Assembly: GCF_020026305.1 (NCBI RefSeq)
Contig: NZ_CP075691.1
Location: 6,510,001-6,574,000, forward strand
DNA from: Streptomyces sp. 135
GTDB lineage: Bacteria > Actinomycetota > Actinomycetes > Streptomycetales > Streptomycetaceae
Length of the DNA stretch: 64,000 bases
Reading direction: 5' to 3'
In this document: positions 1-9,013 of the stretch, piece after piece
How the letters are laid out: each line of letters opens with the position of its first letter
Position numbering within the stretch: the stretch's first letter is position 1
Translations under genes and position numbers: made by a program
Notes under the pieces: model-generated
What the model was told of the DNA's origin: nothing
The model's database searches: none
What the model saw: the letters and a program-made list of their open reading frames with translations, nothing else

Positions 1-19
1 CCTCAGCCGCGTTCAGCCA

Positions 20-1075
20 TCAGGCCACCGGCACGACCGGGGCGGTGACGCGGTCGGCGGCGCCTCCCTGGAGGCGGTCCAGGGTGGCGGCGATCCCTTC
101 GTGGGGCACGCCGAGCGGCACCGCGCTGACCTCGGCCAGGCGGGTGTACTGCTCGTCGGTCAGCTGGACGTCGAGGGCGCCGAGGTAGCTGTCGAGCTGG
201 GAGAGACTGCGTGGGCCGATGATCGGGACGAGCGTGGCAACGGAGCGGGCGGCGCGCTCGCGCACCCAGGCCACCGCCACCTGGGCGGGCGTCACGCCGG
301 TCTCCTCGGCAATCGCCAGGACGGTGTCGACGACGGCGGTCTTCTGGCCGGTGCTCTCGGTGTGGATGACCATGCCCAGGTCGCTCAGGCGCCCCTCGGC
401 GGAGCTGCGGTACTTGCCGGTGAGCAGTCCGCCGCCGAGCGGGGACCACAGGGCTGCGCCGAGCCCGAGGCTCTCGGCCATGGGCAGGAGCTCACGGTCG
501 GCGGTGCGCTCGACGAGGCTGTACTCGTGCTGGATGCCCACGATCGGGGCCCAGTTCTTCAGGTCCGCGAGGGTTACCGCGCGCGAGACGCGCCAGGCGG
601 GGAAGTTGGACAGCGCGGCGTGGTGGATCTTGCCGGCGCTCACCAGGTCGTCGAGCCCGCGCAGGAGTTCCTCCATCGGAGTGAGCTCGTCGGGGAAGTG
701 CACCCACAACAGGTCGATGTAGTCGGTCCCCAGGCGCTTCAGGCCGGCCTCGACCGAGGCGACCATGTTCTTGCGGCTGTTGCCGGTCTTGGAGATATCC
801 GGCTGCGGGGCGGCGCCGAGGGTGAACTTCGTGGCCAGGACGAAGTGGTCGCGGTCGGCGGAGATCAGCTTTCCGGTCAGTTGCTCCGACTCGCCGAACT
901 GGTAGCCGTCCGCGCTGTCGAGAAAGGTGCCGCCGGCCTCGGCGAACCGGTCGAAGATCCGCCGGGCCTCGTCGGGCTCGGCGCCTGCGCCCCAGCCGGT
1001 GCCGAAATTCGCGGTGCCGAGCGCGTACTCGGAGACGCGCAGTCCGGTCCGGTGGCCGAAGGTCGTGTAGCGCAT
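20..1075 (-). CDS. Aldo/keto reductase
   Basis: NAD(P)H-dependent reductase of carbonyl compounds, 351 aa, full length for the family. The catalytic tetrad is visible as Asp53, Tyr58 (in DSADGY), Lys83 (ATK) and His126 (WVHFPD). The C-terminal part has the usual phosphate-binding IGPRSLSQL segment. An AAGGA ribosome site lies about 7 nt before the ATG. It sits 48 or more bases downstream of the SDR gene on the same strand, so the two reductases are probably one transcript running leftward. The substrate cannot be told from sequence. Confidence 0.9.
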   Translation of the reverse strand: MRYTTFGHRTGLRVSEYALGTANFGTGWGAGAEPDEARRIFDRFAEAGGTFLDSADGYQFGESEQLTGKLISADRDHFVLATKFTLGAAPQPDISKTGNSRKNMVASVEAGLKRLGTDYIDLLWVHFPDELTPMEELLRGLDDLVSAGKIHHAALSNFPAWRVSRAVTLADLKNWAPIVGIQHEYSLVERTADRELLPMAESLGLGAALWSPLGGGLLTGKYRSSAEGRLSDLGMVIHTESTGQKTAVVDTVLAIAEETGVTPAQVAVAWVRERAARSVATLVPIIGPRSLSQLDSYLGALDVQLTDEQYTRLAEVSAVPLGVPHEGIAATLDRLQGGAADRVTAPVVPVA

Positions 1076-1131
1076 CAGACGTCCTTGCTTGAGGGGTGTG
1101 AGGGTGGTCGCGCCGGGGGGAGGGGTGAGCG

Positions 1132-1824
1132 TCAGTCCGCGTTCGGCTGGGGTGCCGCGAACAGGCTCTGCTTGACGTACCGGCTGGTCTCGTCGGCGAG
1201 GATCTCGGGCAGGCCGGTCTCGATGCCGTCCAGGGCCTGGGCCGCGACGTCGGCGACGGCGACCTTCTGATCGGCGGGCACGCCGGCGGCCATGTCGGTG
1301 TCCATGTAGCCGACGTGCAGCGCCGAGACGGTGATCCCGCGCGGTGCCAGCTCCTCACGGGTCGCGTCGCTCAGCGCCCAAGCGGCGGCCTTGGACGCGG
1401 CGTAGGAGCCGAGTCCTGCCGGGTGGAACCAGGACAGGGCGGACAGGACGTTGAGCACGGCGCCGCCGCCGTTGCCCTCGATGACGGGGGCGAAGGCGCG
1501 GGTCGCGGCGAGCGGGCCGAAGAAGTTGGTCTCCATCTCCCGGCGTACCTCAGACACGTCGCCTCCCATCAGCGTCGTGCCGGTGGAGATGCCCGCGTTG
1601 TTGATCAGCAGTGTCGCGTCGGACGCCAGGCGCGCGCCCTCTCGTACCGACGCCTCGTCCGTGACGTCCAGCCGCAGCGGGATGACGCCCGGCACATCGA
1701 CCGTCTCGGGGCGTCGGGCCGCGCCGTACACCTTCGCGCCGCGCTCGACGAGCTGGGCGGCCAGGTGCCGCCCGAAGCCCCGATTGGCGCCGGTGACGAC
1801 TGCGACCGCTTTCTTCAGTTCCAT
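1132..1824 (-). CDS. Short-chain dehydrogenase/reductase
   Basis: Classical SDR, 230 aa. It has the TGANRGFG nucleotide-binding loop near residue 11, NNAG near 75 and the catalytic YAASK (Tyr141, Lys145) with an upstream Ser near 129. I chose ATG 1824 because AGGAG lies 5 nt before it; a GTG at 1830 is in frame but overlaps that ribosome site. It is probably an oxidoreductase of small alcohols or ketones, co-transcribed with the aldo/keto reductase and repressed by the divergent TetR. Confidence 0.88.
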   Translation of the reverse strand: MELKKAVAVVTGANRGFGRHLAAQLVERGAKVYGAARRPETVDVPGVIPLRLDVTDEASVREGARLASDATLLINNAGISTGTTLMGGDVSEVRREMETNFFGPLAATRAFAPVIEGNGGGAVLNVLSALSWFHPAGLGSYAASKAAAWALSDATREELAPRGITVSALHVGYMDTDMAAGVPADQKVAVADVAAQALDGIETGLPEILADETSRYVKQSLFAAPQPNAD

Positions 1825-1868
1825 GTCCACTCCTGGTCGTGGCGGGCGCTCACGGCCACCCGCAGCTT

Positions 1869-1892
1869 TTTAGATTATGAAGGCAATCTAAA
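1869..1892. promoter_or_regulatory. Probable TetR operator
   Basis: Perfect inverted repeat TTTAGATT-N8-AATCTAAA in the 116-base gap between the SDR and the divergent TetR gene. It is strikingly AT-rich for this genome and placed where a repressor could block both promoters. The size and symmetry fit TetR-family operators; binding is inferred. Confidence 0.7.
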
Positions 1893-1940
1893 CACGGGTC
1901 TATGATAGATGCCAGTCGACATCCAAATGGGAGGCGGGTC

Positions 1941-2501
1941 ATGGGTCGCGTGTCGCAGGCGCAGGCGGAGGAAAATCGCAGGCGGGTGGTGGACACCGCT
2001 TCCCGGCTGTTCCGGGAGCAGGGCACGCAGGTCAGCGTCGCCGACCTGATGAAGGCGGCCGGTCTGACCCACGGCGCCTTCTACAAGCAGTTCGCCTCCA
2101 AGGAGGCACTCGTCGACGAGGCCACCGCGCACGCCTTCGCCGAGCTCGCCCAGCGCTACAGCGCCGGGCTCGAGCGGCACGACGGGCAGCGCGCCGCCGC
2201 CCAGCAGGCGCTGATCGACGCCTACCTCTCCGTCGAGCACCGCGACGCCCCGGCGGACGGCTGCCCGGTCGCCGCGCTCGCCACCGACATCGCGCGCGAG
2301 GGCGGGGGGTGCGAGGCCCGTCGCGTCTACGCCGAGGGGGTGGCCGACTTCGCCGAATTCCTGGCCGGTGACGACCAGGACGGCATCGTCCGCCTCTGCA
2401 CCCTGTTCGGTGCGCTGGTCCTGGCCAGGGCCACCAAGGGCTCCCCGCTCTCCGGGGAGATCCTCGCCGCCGCGCACGCGGCCTTGGCTGAAGTGGGCTG
2501 A
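1941..2501 (+). CDS. TetR/AcrR family regulator
   Basis: 186-aa transcriptional repressor. The N-terminal helix-turn-helix spans about residues 12-55 (TASRLFREQG, then THGAFYKQFASKEAL), followed by a ligand-binding helical domain. The ATG at 1941 follows GGGAGGCGG; the same frame is open 13 codons further upstream, but without a ribosome site. It is divergent from the SDR/aldo-keto reductase pair and separated from it by the palindrome at 1869-1892, so it most likely controls that pair and itself. The inducer is unknown. Confidence 0.88.
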   Translation: MGRVSQAQAEENRRRVVDTASRLFREQGTQVSVADLMKAAGLTHGAFYKQFASKEALVDEATAHAFAELAQRYSAGLERHDGQRAAAQQALIDAYLSVEHRDAPADGCPVAALATDIAREGGGCEARRVYAEGVADFAEFLAGDDQDGIVRLCTLFGALVLARATKGSPLSGEILAAAHAALAEVG

Positions 2502-2834
2502 TCGCGGGCGCGGTGGCCGCGTCGTGGCAGCCGTCCGGTCCCCGGGAAGTGACGAGCCGGGCGTCATGACGCTCGTTTGACGCTCTTCGCACGCGGAGAG
2601 GGGAGGCAGAGAGCCGACATAGCGCTCTGACCTGGTATTTCACAGCATCTGCTCAGGCCGATGACGCATCATGTGGAGTGTGTGGCGATTCTGGAGCCGG
2701 CCGAGAAGGGTCGCTGACCCGCGGTTTCGCCTCCTGTGCATTATGTGCGCCGTGGGCGTTACGGGCGATATCTTGACGCATGAGCGACGCACGTGACGCA
2801 CGTTCGGCGCGCATTCTGATGAGGTGTCAGGTAG
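2502..2834. other. Non-coding stretch with dispersed repeat
   Basis: No credible gene. It holds the fullest copy (about 2660-2790) of an intergenic repeat found again near 17.1-17.3 kb and 53.4 kb; see the repeat entries. A short open frame on each strand here has no recognisable product. Confidence 0.6.
2660..2790 (+). repeat. Dispersed intergenic repeat, copy 1
   Basis: First half (2660-2718, beginning GATGACGCATCATG) matches 17207-17265 at roughly four bases in five. Second half, with core CATTATGTGC at 2739-2748 followed by a GGCGTTACGGG-like stretch, matches 53423-53480 directly and 17080-17170 inverted. Its nature is unknown; it lies in gene-poor, decayed DNA each time. Confidence 0.6.
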
Positions 2835-3210
2835 TCATTCCCGCCGGTGGCGGTGCGTCGGATGCGGCCTGGTGGAAGCTCCTTCTTTAATGTTGCGTAC
2901 TGCCGTGACGTACTCGGTCAGGCGCTTGGCCTGGTACCAGGCGTCTGCCTGCTCTCCGAGGTACTTGACGCGATAGGCGTGGGCGTATGCGGCGCGGGCT
3001 TCGTGCATGGCGGCTTCCCAGCGCCGCTGCTGCTCCTCGCGGGCTTGGTGGCCTGCGCGGCGTTTGCGTTCGGCGGCTTCACCGCGGAGGCGAGGAAGCC
3101 GACGCTTTCGCCTTGGGGCCGAGTACCGCCTTATGGCCCTGCGCACCGGTGGCGGGCTTTTCGAGGGCGGCTACGACAGGGTGTGGTTTGACGAGTCTGG
3201 CCGGTATGGG
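2835..3210 (-). pseudogene. Remnant of a conserved actinomycete protein
   Basis: The minus strand encodes a 103-aa open frame with a charged helical stretch (RREEQQRRWEAAM..., then YLGEQADAWYQAKRLTEYV) of the kind that ends a family of large conserved Streptomyces proteins often seen on accessory elements. A weak upstream piece (PVVAAL) appears in another frame at about 3160-3200. No start or full domain remains, so I read it as a decayed C-terminus. The family assignment is from memory of similar tails and is tentative. Confidence 0.35.
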
Positions 3211-3458
3211 GAGCGGGGCGAGTTCGGCGAGGCGCCAGAGATTGTGTCTGCCTTTGCCGGTGAGCTGGGCGCCTCAATGCCCGCGACGTTTGGTGATTCT
3301 GATCAGTCCGCGGCTTTGCGGGGCCTGAGGGCCCTGTACGTGCTGTCCTGCCGGACGCCATGGGGGCACCCCTGCCCCACCCACCAAGCACCGAACATCG
3401 ACGCCCTCGCCGCCCAGCCGTGGTGCTGACCTCCTGTGCGATCTCCGTGAGAGGGTGC
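3211..3458. other. Non-coding or decayed stretch
   Basis: Frames are open on both strands but none has a convincing domain, ribosome site or family resemblance. It probably continues the decayed DNA to the left. Confidence 0.4.
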
Positions 3459-4769
3459 CTACCCCAGCGGCTGAGGCTCGGCTCCGAGCCTCAGGCGCCG
3501 CGCGTCGCGCTCCGGGCGGATGGCCGCCAGCGCGAAGGTGCCTGCCGTGAGCATCACCGCGCCGGCGGCGAGGAATGCGGTGGTGTAGCCGATGGACGGG
3601 GTGTCGGCCGCGTCGATGAGATGGCCGGTCAAGAAGGGCGCCACAAGGCCGGGCAGGGTGCCGACGCCGGCGACGATGCCGAAGACGGCGCCGCGCTGGG
3701 CAGGGGGAACGACCTCGGCGGTCGTCATGTAGTGGAGCGGGACGGCGATCGCGGTGCCGCCGAAGGCCAGCGCGATCAGCACGAGCCGCGGACCGGAGGC
3801 GTCGATGAACGGGAAGGCCGTCATCGCGCACCCGGCCACACACACGGCGATGCTCTGCCCCGCCCCGCTGGACCAACGGCTGCTCACACCACGGGACTTC
3901 AGCGCGTCCATGAACGGGGAGACCGCCAGTAGCAGCACCAGCCCGAAGCCGGACATGACACTGATCGCGGTCGCGGAAGCCGCCGCCGACATGTCCATCT
4001 GCGTCCTGAAGTAGGCGGGCAGCCAGGCATGGCTGAGGGACAGCGCCCACGCCGCGCCGAAGGCACTGGAAATGCTGCCGAGCACGGTTCCGGTCAGCAG
4101 GATCTTGCGGTAGGGCAATCTGGGCTCACTGGTTCCGCCGGCTGTGCGCTTGTGGTCGTACGGGCCGTCGTGGCCGACGCGCCACCACACCAGTGCCCAG
4201 GTCGCGCTCACGGCAGCGAGGACGGCGTAGGCCGAGCGCCAGCCGAATCCCTCGATCAGCCAGGTGACCACCGGTGCCGCGATGAGGGTGCCCAGGGCCG
4301 CACCGCCGATCTGGAGGGCCGAGGGAAAGCCGCGGCGCTCCGGCGGAAACCACTTGTACAGGGCGTGCATGGACATGGACGCCGCCGGTCCCTCGGCGGC
4401 GCCGAGCAGAATACGGCCGGCCATCAGGGTCGGGACCGATGCCAGGGCCAGGACCGGGAGTTGGGCCACGGCCCACAGCAGGGTCATGCCGAACAGCAGG
4501 ACCCGGCTGGAGATGCGGGTGGAAAGGAAGCCCACGAGGAGTCCGGAGATGCTGAAGAGGAAGTAGAAGGAGCTGGAGATCAGGCCGTAGGTGCTGTTGC
4601 TGAGGTCGAGTTCCTCCATGATCGGAACGGCGGCGAGGCCGAGGACCGACTTGTCGGCGAAGTTGATGACCATGAAGGTCACGATCATCGCCGTGATCAG
4701 CCAGGCTCTGCGGCTGTCAGCGGCGGGAGCGGGGGCGTGCTGGGACTGCGTGGCGGTACGGGGTGCCAT
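3459..4769 (-). CDS. MFS transporter (anion:cation symporter type)
   Basis: 436-aa membrane protein with about 12 hydrophobic segments. The first helix reads MIVTFMVINFADKSVLGL, typical of the MFS branch that takes up organic acids. ATG 4769 follows AGGAG at good spacing. It is third in a leftward operon after an AMP ligase and an acyl-CoA dehydrogenase, which suggests uptake of a carboxylic acid that is then CoA-activated and oxidised. The substrate is not identifiable. Confidence 0.88.
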   Translation of the reverse strand: MAPRTATQSQHAPAPAADSRRAWLITAMIVTFMVINFADKSVLGLAAVPIMEELDLSNSTYGLISSSFYFLFSISGLLVGFLSTRISSRVLLFGMTLLWAVAQLPVLALASVPTLMAGRILLGAAEGPAASMSMHALYKWFPPERRGFPSALQIGGAALGTLIAAPVVTWLIEGFGWRSAYAVLAAVSATWALVWWRVGHDGPYDHKRTAGGTSEPRLPYRKILLTGTVLGSISSAFGAAWALSLSHAWLPAYFRTQMDMSAAASATAISVMSGFGLVLLLAVSPFMDALKSRGVSSRWSSGAGQSIAVCVAGCAMTAFPFIDASGPRLVLIALAFGGTAIAVPLHYMTTAEVVPPAQRGAVFGIVAGVGTLPGLVAPFLTGHLIDAADTPSIGYTTAFLAAGAVMLTAGTFALAAIRPERDARRLRLGAEPQPLG

Positions 4770-4894
4770 GGGGGCGACTCCTGCGGATGCGGGTGGAGCA
4801 GGGGGTCGTACAGGTGGGCGGTTGTTCCCCGAGGCCGCGGGCCCGCTCGCCGAAGCGGGGGCCCGCGGCACCGCCCTGGGCACCAAGGGGTGGG

Positions 4895-6064
4895 TCAGAT
4901 CAGGCCCTTGGCGATCGCGTTCTTGTGGATCTCGGTGGTGCCGGTGACGATCCGGAACATCCGCAGGCTGCGGAAGATCTGCTCGACCTCGTTGCCGCGG
5001 GTCAGCCCGGCCTTGCCGTGGATCTGGACGGCCTGGTCGGCGACGCGGAAGGACGCCTCGGAGGTGAAGAGCTTGCACATGTTGGCTTCGACGGAGACGT
5101 TGTCTCCCCGGTCGGCCTTGGCGGCGGTGGCCATCACCATCGCGCGGGCGGCGTAGATCTCGGTGGCCATCTCGGCGATCTTGTGGTGGATCGCCTGGTG
5201 GGCGAAGAGCGGCTGGCCGAAGACGGTGCGGTTCATGGCGTAGTGCACCGACAGGTCCCAGGCGCGGCGGGCGGCGCCGATGAGGGACGGGCAGTGCAGC
5301 AGGCGGTTGAGGGTGATGCGGCCGATGCCGATGCGCAGGCCCTGGCCGATCTCGCCGAGCAGGTTGGCGGCGGGGATGCGGCAGTCCTCGAAGACGAGGT
5401 CGCCCTCCATCTGCTGCCCGGACATGGGGACTTCACCGTCGAGCACCGTGCAGCCTGGGGTGTCCAGGTCGACGAGGAAGGCGCTGTACGCCTCTTCGGT
5501 GCCGGCCATGCGGGCGACGACGATGGCGAAGTCCGCGAAGGGAGCGGCGGAGGAGAACACCTTCTTGCCGTTGAGGACATAGGTGTCCCCCTCCGGGGTG
5601 GCGGTCGTCGTCATGCGGCGTACGTCGGAGCCCGCGTCCTCCTCCGTGATGGAGAAGCAGCACGCCCGCTCGCCCCGGACGACGGGCAGCAAGTACCGCT
5701 CACGCTGTTCCTCGGTGGCGTACTTCACGATCGCGCCGACGCGCAGCGGGCCGCCCATGTCGCCCAGCACGGAGTGGGAGAGCGCGGCGCCGGAGGCGGT
5801 CAGCTCCTCTTTGAGCGCGCACAGTTCGTAGAAGTTCAGGCCCTGGCCGCCCAGTTCGGGGGGCAGGCTGATGCCGTAGAAGCCGAGTTCGGCGCTGCGC
5901 TTCCAGACGTGTTCCAGCGTGGTGCGGTCGAGCTTGGTCTCGGCGGTGATGCCGTGCTCGCGCTCGTAGGGGATGAGCTCGTCGGTGAGGTAGGCGCGCA
6001 GGCGGATGACGAGGTCCTGGAGGCGAGGGTTGTCGTCGTAGGAGGGTTCGAGGGTGAAGGGCAT
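4895..6064 (-). CDS. Acyl-CoA dehydrogenase
   Basis: 389-aa FAD enzyme that makes 2-enoyl-CoA from acyl-CoA. Visible marks are the FAD-binding CFSITEEDAGSD segment near the middle, the beta-domain, and the C-terminal signature around IVTGTTEIHKN. It is full length. It starts 11 bases downstream of the AMP ligase stop, so the ligase would form the CoA ester this enzyme oxidises. I could not place the catalytic Glu with certainty. Confidence 0.9.
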   Translation of the reverse strand: MPFTLEPSYDDNPRLQDLVIRLRAYLTDELIPYEREHGITAETKLDRTTLEHVWKRSAELGFYGISLPPELGGQGLNFYELCALKEELTASGAALSHSVLGDMGGPLRVGAIVKYATEEQRERYLLPVVRGERACCFSITEEDAGSDVRRMTTTATPEGDTYVLNGKKVFSSAAPFADFAIVVARMAGTEEAYSAFLVDLDTPGCTVLDGEVPMSGQQMEGDLVFEDCRIPAANLLGEIGQGLRIGIGRITLNRLLHCPSLIGAARRAWDLSVHYAMNRTVFGQPLFAHQAIHHKIAEMATEIYAARAMVMATAAKADRGDNVSVEANMCKLFTSEASFRVADQAVQIHGKAGLTRGNEVEQIFRSLRMFRIVTGTTEIHKNAIAKGLI

Positions 6065-6075
6065 GCCAGTCCTGT

Positions 6076-7632
6076 TCAGTTGACGCGGCGCTCGGCGCCC
6101 GCCCAGTGGGGGTCGCGGATGGCGCGGCGGTCGATCTTGCCGTTGGGGTTGTGGGGCAGGGCGTCGACGAAGTCGATGGAGCGGGGCTTCTTCATGCGGG
6201 CAAGGTGCTCGGCGCAGAAGGCGATGAGTTCGGCCTCCGTGAGGGGGGCGCCGTCGCGCGTCACGACGACGGCCTTGACTGCCTCGCCCCACTGCTCGTC
6301 CGGGACGCCGACGACGGCGGCCTCGTAGACGTCGGGGTGCTGGTGCAGGACGGACTCGACCTCGACGGCGTAGATGTTGAACCCGCCGGAGACGATCATG
6401 TCCTTCTTGCGGTCGACGATGAAGACGTAGCCGTCCGCGCGGCGGCGGGCGAGGTCGCCGGTGAGGAACCAGCCGTCCCGGAAGGTCTCCGCGGTGAGGG
6501 CCGGTTCGTTGTGGTAGCCGGGGACGACATCGGGGCCGCGGACGGCGATCTCTCCGATCTCTCCGTCGGCGACGGGCTGTCCGCTGTCGTCGACGATGGC
6601 GACCTCGGCCTCGGCGAGCGCACGGCCGCAGGACAGCAGCAGTTCCTCGTCCTCGCCCTCGATCGCGCGCCGGTGGTCCTCTGTGGAGAGGAAGAGCACA
6701 CCGGAGGTGGTCTCGCCACAGCCGTATCCCTGGGAGAGGACAGGGCCGAAGAGGTCCCAGGCGGCCCTGATCCGGGCCGGTGACATCGGTGCGGCGCCGT
6801 AGATCAGCTGGCGCAGGCTGGAGACGTCGTAGTCGCGGGCGTTCGGCAGCGCGAGCACGGTGTTGACCATCGTCGGCACGACGAAGGCATGGGTGGCACG
6901 CTCGCGCTGGACGGTGGCGAGGAACTCCTCGGCGTCCCAGCGCGGGAGTACGACCGCACAGCCGCCGGCGAAGAAGATGCCCATCAGCGGCATGCCCGAG
7001 GCATGGGTGACAGGCCCGGCCAGGATCTGCCGGTCACCGGGGCCCACCCGGGTATCGGCACTCATCACCGACTTGCGCATCAGGGCGAGCCGGTTGCCGT
7101 ACGTCTGGACCGCCGCCTTGAGCTTGCCGGTGGAGCCCGAGGTGAAGTGCAGTACGGCGATGTCGCCCTCGTCGCACTCCGCCTCGACGGGCTCCGGCTC
7201 GGTGCCCGCGAGGGTCTCGGCGTAACCCGGCCCGAGGTCGCTCGAACCGTCATAGCCGACGACAGTCTTCACTCCCGTGCCGGGCACCGTGGCGCGGGCG
7301 ATGTCCAGATGAGCCGTGTCCGTCAACAGCACCCGCGCGTCCGACTCCGCCAGCAGATGGGCGACTTCTGCGGTGCCGAGCCTGGCGTTGATCGGCGCGC
7401 GGGCCAGGCCGGCCTTGTAGAGGGCGACTTCTGTGACGATCAGTTCGGCACGGTTGCCGGCGAGGGTCGCGACCCGGTCACCCCGGCTCATGCCGAGGGC
7501 GCGCAGGGCCGTCGCGAGCCGGTCGCTGTGGTCGTCGAGTTCCGCGTACGTCAGCCGGACGGGTCCGCAGGCCACCGCCTCAGCATCGGGTTGGTGACCG
7601 GCAGTACGGCGTACGTACCGTCCGAGGTTCAT
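6076..7632 (-). CDS. Acyl-CoA synthetase (AMP-forming)
   Basis: 518-aa ANL-superfamily ligase that adenylates a carboxylate and transfers it to CoA. Motifs in order: P-loop-like TSGSTGKLK, aromatic/acceptor motif GYGCGETT, TGD near the hinge, and PNGKIDRR with the C-terminal lysine. GGAGGTG sits just before ATG 7632. First gene of the leftward catabolic operon with the acyl-CoA dehydrogenase and MFS genes; divergent from a TetR gene 107 bases away that probably controls it. Confidence 0.9.
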   Translation of the reverse strand: MNLGRYVRRTAGHQPDAEAVACGPVRLTYAELDDHSDRLATALRALGMSRGDRVATLAGNRAELIVTEVALYKAGLARAPINARLGTAEVAHLLAESDARVLLTDTAHLDIARATVPGTGVKTVVGYDGSSDLGPGYAETLAGTEPEPVEAECDEGDIAVLHFTSGSTGKLKAAVQTYGNRLALMRKSVMSADTRVGPGDRQILAGPVTHASGMPLMGIFFAGGCAVVLPRWDAEEFLATVQRERATHAFVVPTMVNTVLALPNARDYDVSSLRQLIYGAAPMSPARIRAAWDLFGPVLSQGYGCGETTSGVLFLSTEDHRRAIEGEDEELLLSCGRALAEAEVAIVDDSGQPVADGEIGEIAVRGPDVVPGYHNEPALTAETFRDGWFLTGDLARRRADGYVFIVDRKKDMIVSGGFNIYAVEVESVLHQHPDVYEAAVVGVPDEQWGEAVKAVVVTRDGAPLTEAELIAFCAEHLARMKKPRSIDFVDALPHNPNGKIDRRAIRDPHWAGAERRVN

Positions 7633-7642
7633 CGCACCTCCA

Positions 7643-7669
7643 GAGTTTCCGAACAGTATGTCCAGTAGC
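7643..7669. promoter_or_regulatory. Candidate operator shared with 8419-8445
   Basis: A 27-base stretch in the ligase/TetR divergent promoter (core GAACAGTATGT) recurs with 20 of 27 bases identical at 8419-8445, just upstream of the hydrolase pseudogene. Recurrence ahead of two transcription units beside the same regulator suggests a binding site, though symmetry is weak. Confidence 0.35.
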
Positions 7670-7739
7670 AAGCTTGGTGTGCGGCAACGTAAAGGCAGCG
7701 TTAGGGTCAGGTCAACGGTTCGGATGAGAAGGAAACGAA

Positions 7740-8372
7740 GTGGACATGAAGCCCGCGGGAGACCGCCGCGTCCGCAGGACGCGGGCCGCACTGCGCCAGG
7801 CCCTGGTCGGACTGGTCCTGGAGAAGGGGTTCCACGCGGTCACGGTCGAGGAGATCACCGAACGCGCCGATATCGGCCGGGCTACCTTCTACGCCCACTA
7901 CCGGGACAAGGAGGACCTCCTCGTCGGTATCGTCCGCGACCTGGCCGAGGACCGGGACCGCCTCCTGCCGGCGGTCCGGCAGGCGCACGCGGAGGGGTTC
8001 ACCGGACTGCCGGTGAAGTACATCTTCGAACACGCCGAGCAGGAGAAACCCGTCTATAGAGTCGTCCTGCGAGGTGAGGGCGACGGCCGGGCCCTACGGG
8101 AGTTCACGGACCTCATCTGCGCCCACGCCGAGGCCGCCTTCCGCGCCCGGACCGAGCAGCTCGCGGTGACGCCACGCATCCCCCTCGACGTCGTGGCCCG
8201 GGCGTGGACCGGCGAACTCATCGGCCTGCTCACCTGGTGGGTTGAGAACGACACCGGCTACAGCGCCGCCGAAATCACCGCCCATCTGCGCGACCTCTCG
8301 GTCTACGGCCGCGTCTGGGCCACCGGACTCACCCCGTCCGACGCCCCGGGAGCTCTCGACCTCACCCCCTGA
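7740..8372 (+). CDS. TetR/AcrR family regulator
   Basis: 210-aa regulator with an N-terminal DNA-binding domain (RTRAALRQALVGLVLEKGF, IGRATFYAHYRDKEDLL, residues about 12-60) and a C-terminal TetR_C-type domain containing W near 150 (ARAWTGELIGLLTWW). GTG 7740 follows AAGGAAACGAA; ATG 7746 is a possible alternative. It is divergent from the acyl-CoA synthetase operon, its likely target. Confidence 0.87.
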   Translation: MDMKPAGDRRVRRTRAALRQALVGLVLEKGFHAVTVEEITERADIGRATFYAHYRDKEDLLVGIVRDLAEDRDRLLPAVRQAHAEGFTGLPVKYIFEHAEQEKPVYRVVLRGEGDGRALREFTDLICAHAEAAFRARTEQLAVTPRIPLDVVARAWTGELIGLLTWWVENDTGYSAAEITAHLRDLSVYGRVWATGLTPSDAPGALDLTP

Positions 8373-8418
8373 CCACGCCTGCGCCACGGCGCCCGCCCGC
8401 TGACTGACCCATCTGGTT

Positions 8419-8445
8419 GAGTTGCTGAACAGCATGTACGGTAAC
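8419..8445. promoter_or_regulatory. Second copy of the candidate TetR operator
   Basis: Same 27-base pattern as 7643-7669 (core GAACAGCATGT). It stands directly before the decayed serine hydrolase, so that gene may once have been in the same regulon, or this is a duplicated promoter fragment. Confidence 0.35.
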
Positions 8446-8448
8446 TCG

Positions 8449-9005
8449 TCCAGAAGGTGGGAGCTACGCGGGCCGCCCGTACGACAAGGCACTCGAAGCG
8501 CAGCGCTACTTCGCCGTCCTCGCCCCAACTGCGCCCCTACGGCTACACCGGGCCGGCCACGATCCGCGAACACCTCGGCACCGCCCGAGCGACCGCCGAG
8601 CCGGGCACCGAGTTCCGCTACGAGAACGGCAACGTCGAAGCCCTCGCCGAGCTCCTACGGCGCGTCACCGGCGCCACCACCTCCGCCCTCCTGTCCGAGA
8701 TGATCCGCTGCGGCGCGGTCGGCGACCGCCAGATCCTTACCGAGGCAGTCACCTCCACCATCGTCTCCGGCGTCCCGGCCGGTTACCCCCACTGCGTGCG
8801 CTTCCCCGCCGCACCCCCGACGCGCCCGCGACCCTCTCGTACCACGACCTCTGGTGGATCCCCAACGACCCGTACGGTCCTTCATGGCCGGCGGTATCCA
8901 CGGCCAGCGCCTCTTCATCTCTCCCGCCCTCGACCTGGTGATCGTCCACTACGCCTCCCAGATCGGTGCCCGGCCCGCGGCCTCCGGCCCGCCTTCCGAC
9001 GCGGG
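8449..9005 (+). pseudogene. Decayed serine hydrolase (beta-lactamase class C fold)
   Basis: Pieces of one protein are spread over three frames: PGTEFRYENGNVEALAELLRRVTG and ILTEAV in one, SYHDLWWIPNDPYGP (about 8835-8880) in another, and FMAGGIHGQRLFISPALDLVIVHY (about 8880-8960) in a third. This is the C-terminal half of the penicillin-binding/6-aminohexanoate-dimer-hydrolase family. The N-terminal SxxK part is missing and there are at least two frameshifts, so it cannot make an active enzyme. Confidence 0.75.
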
Positions 9006-9013
9006 AGGCAGCC

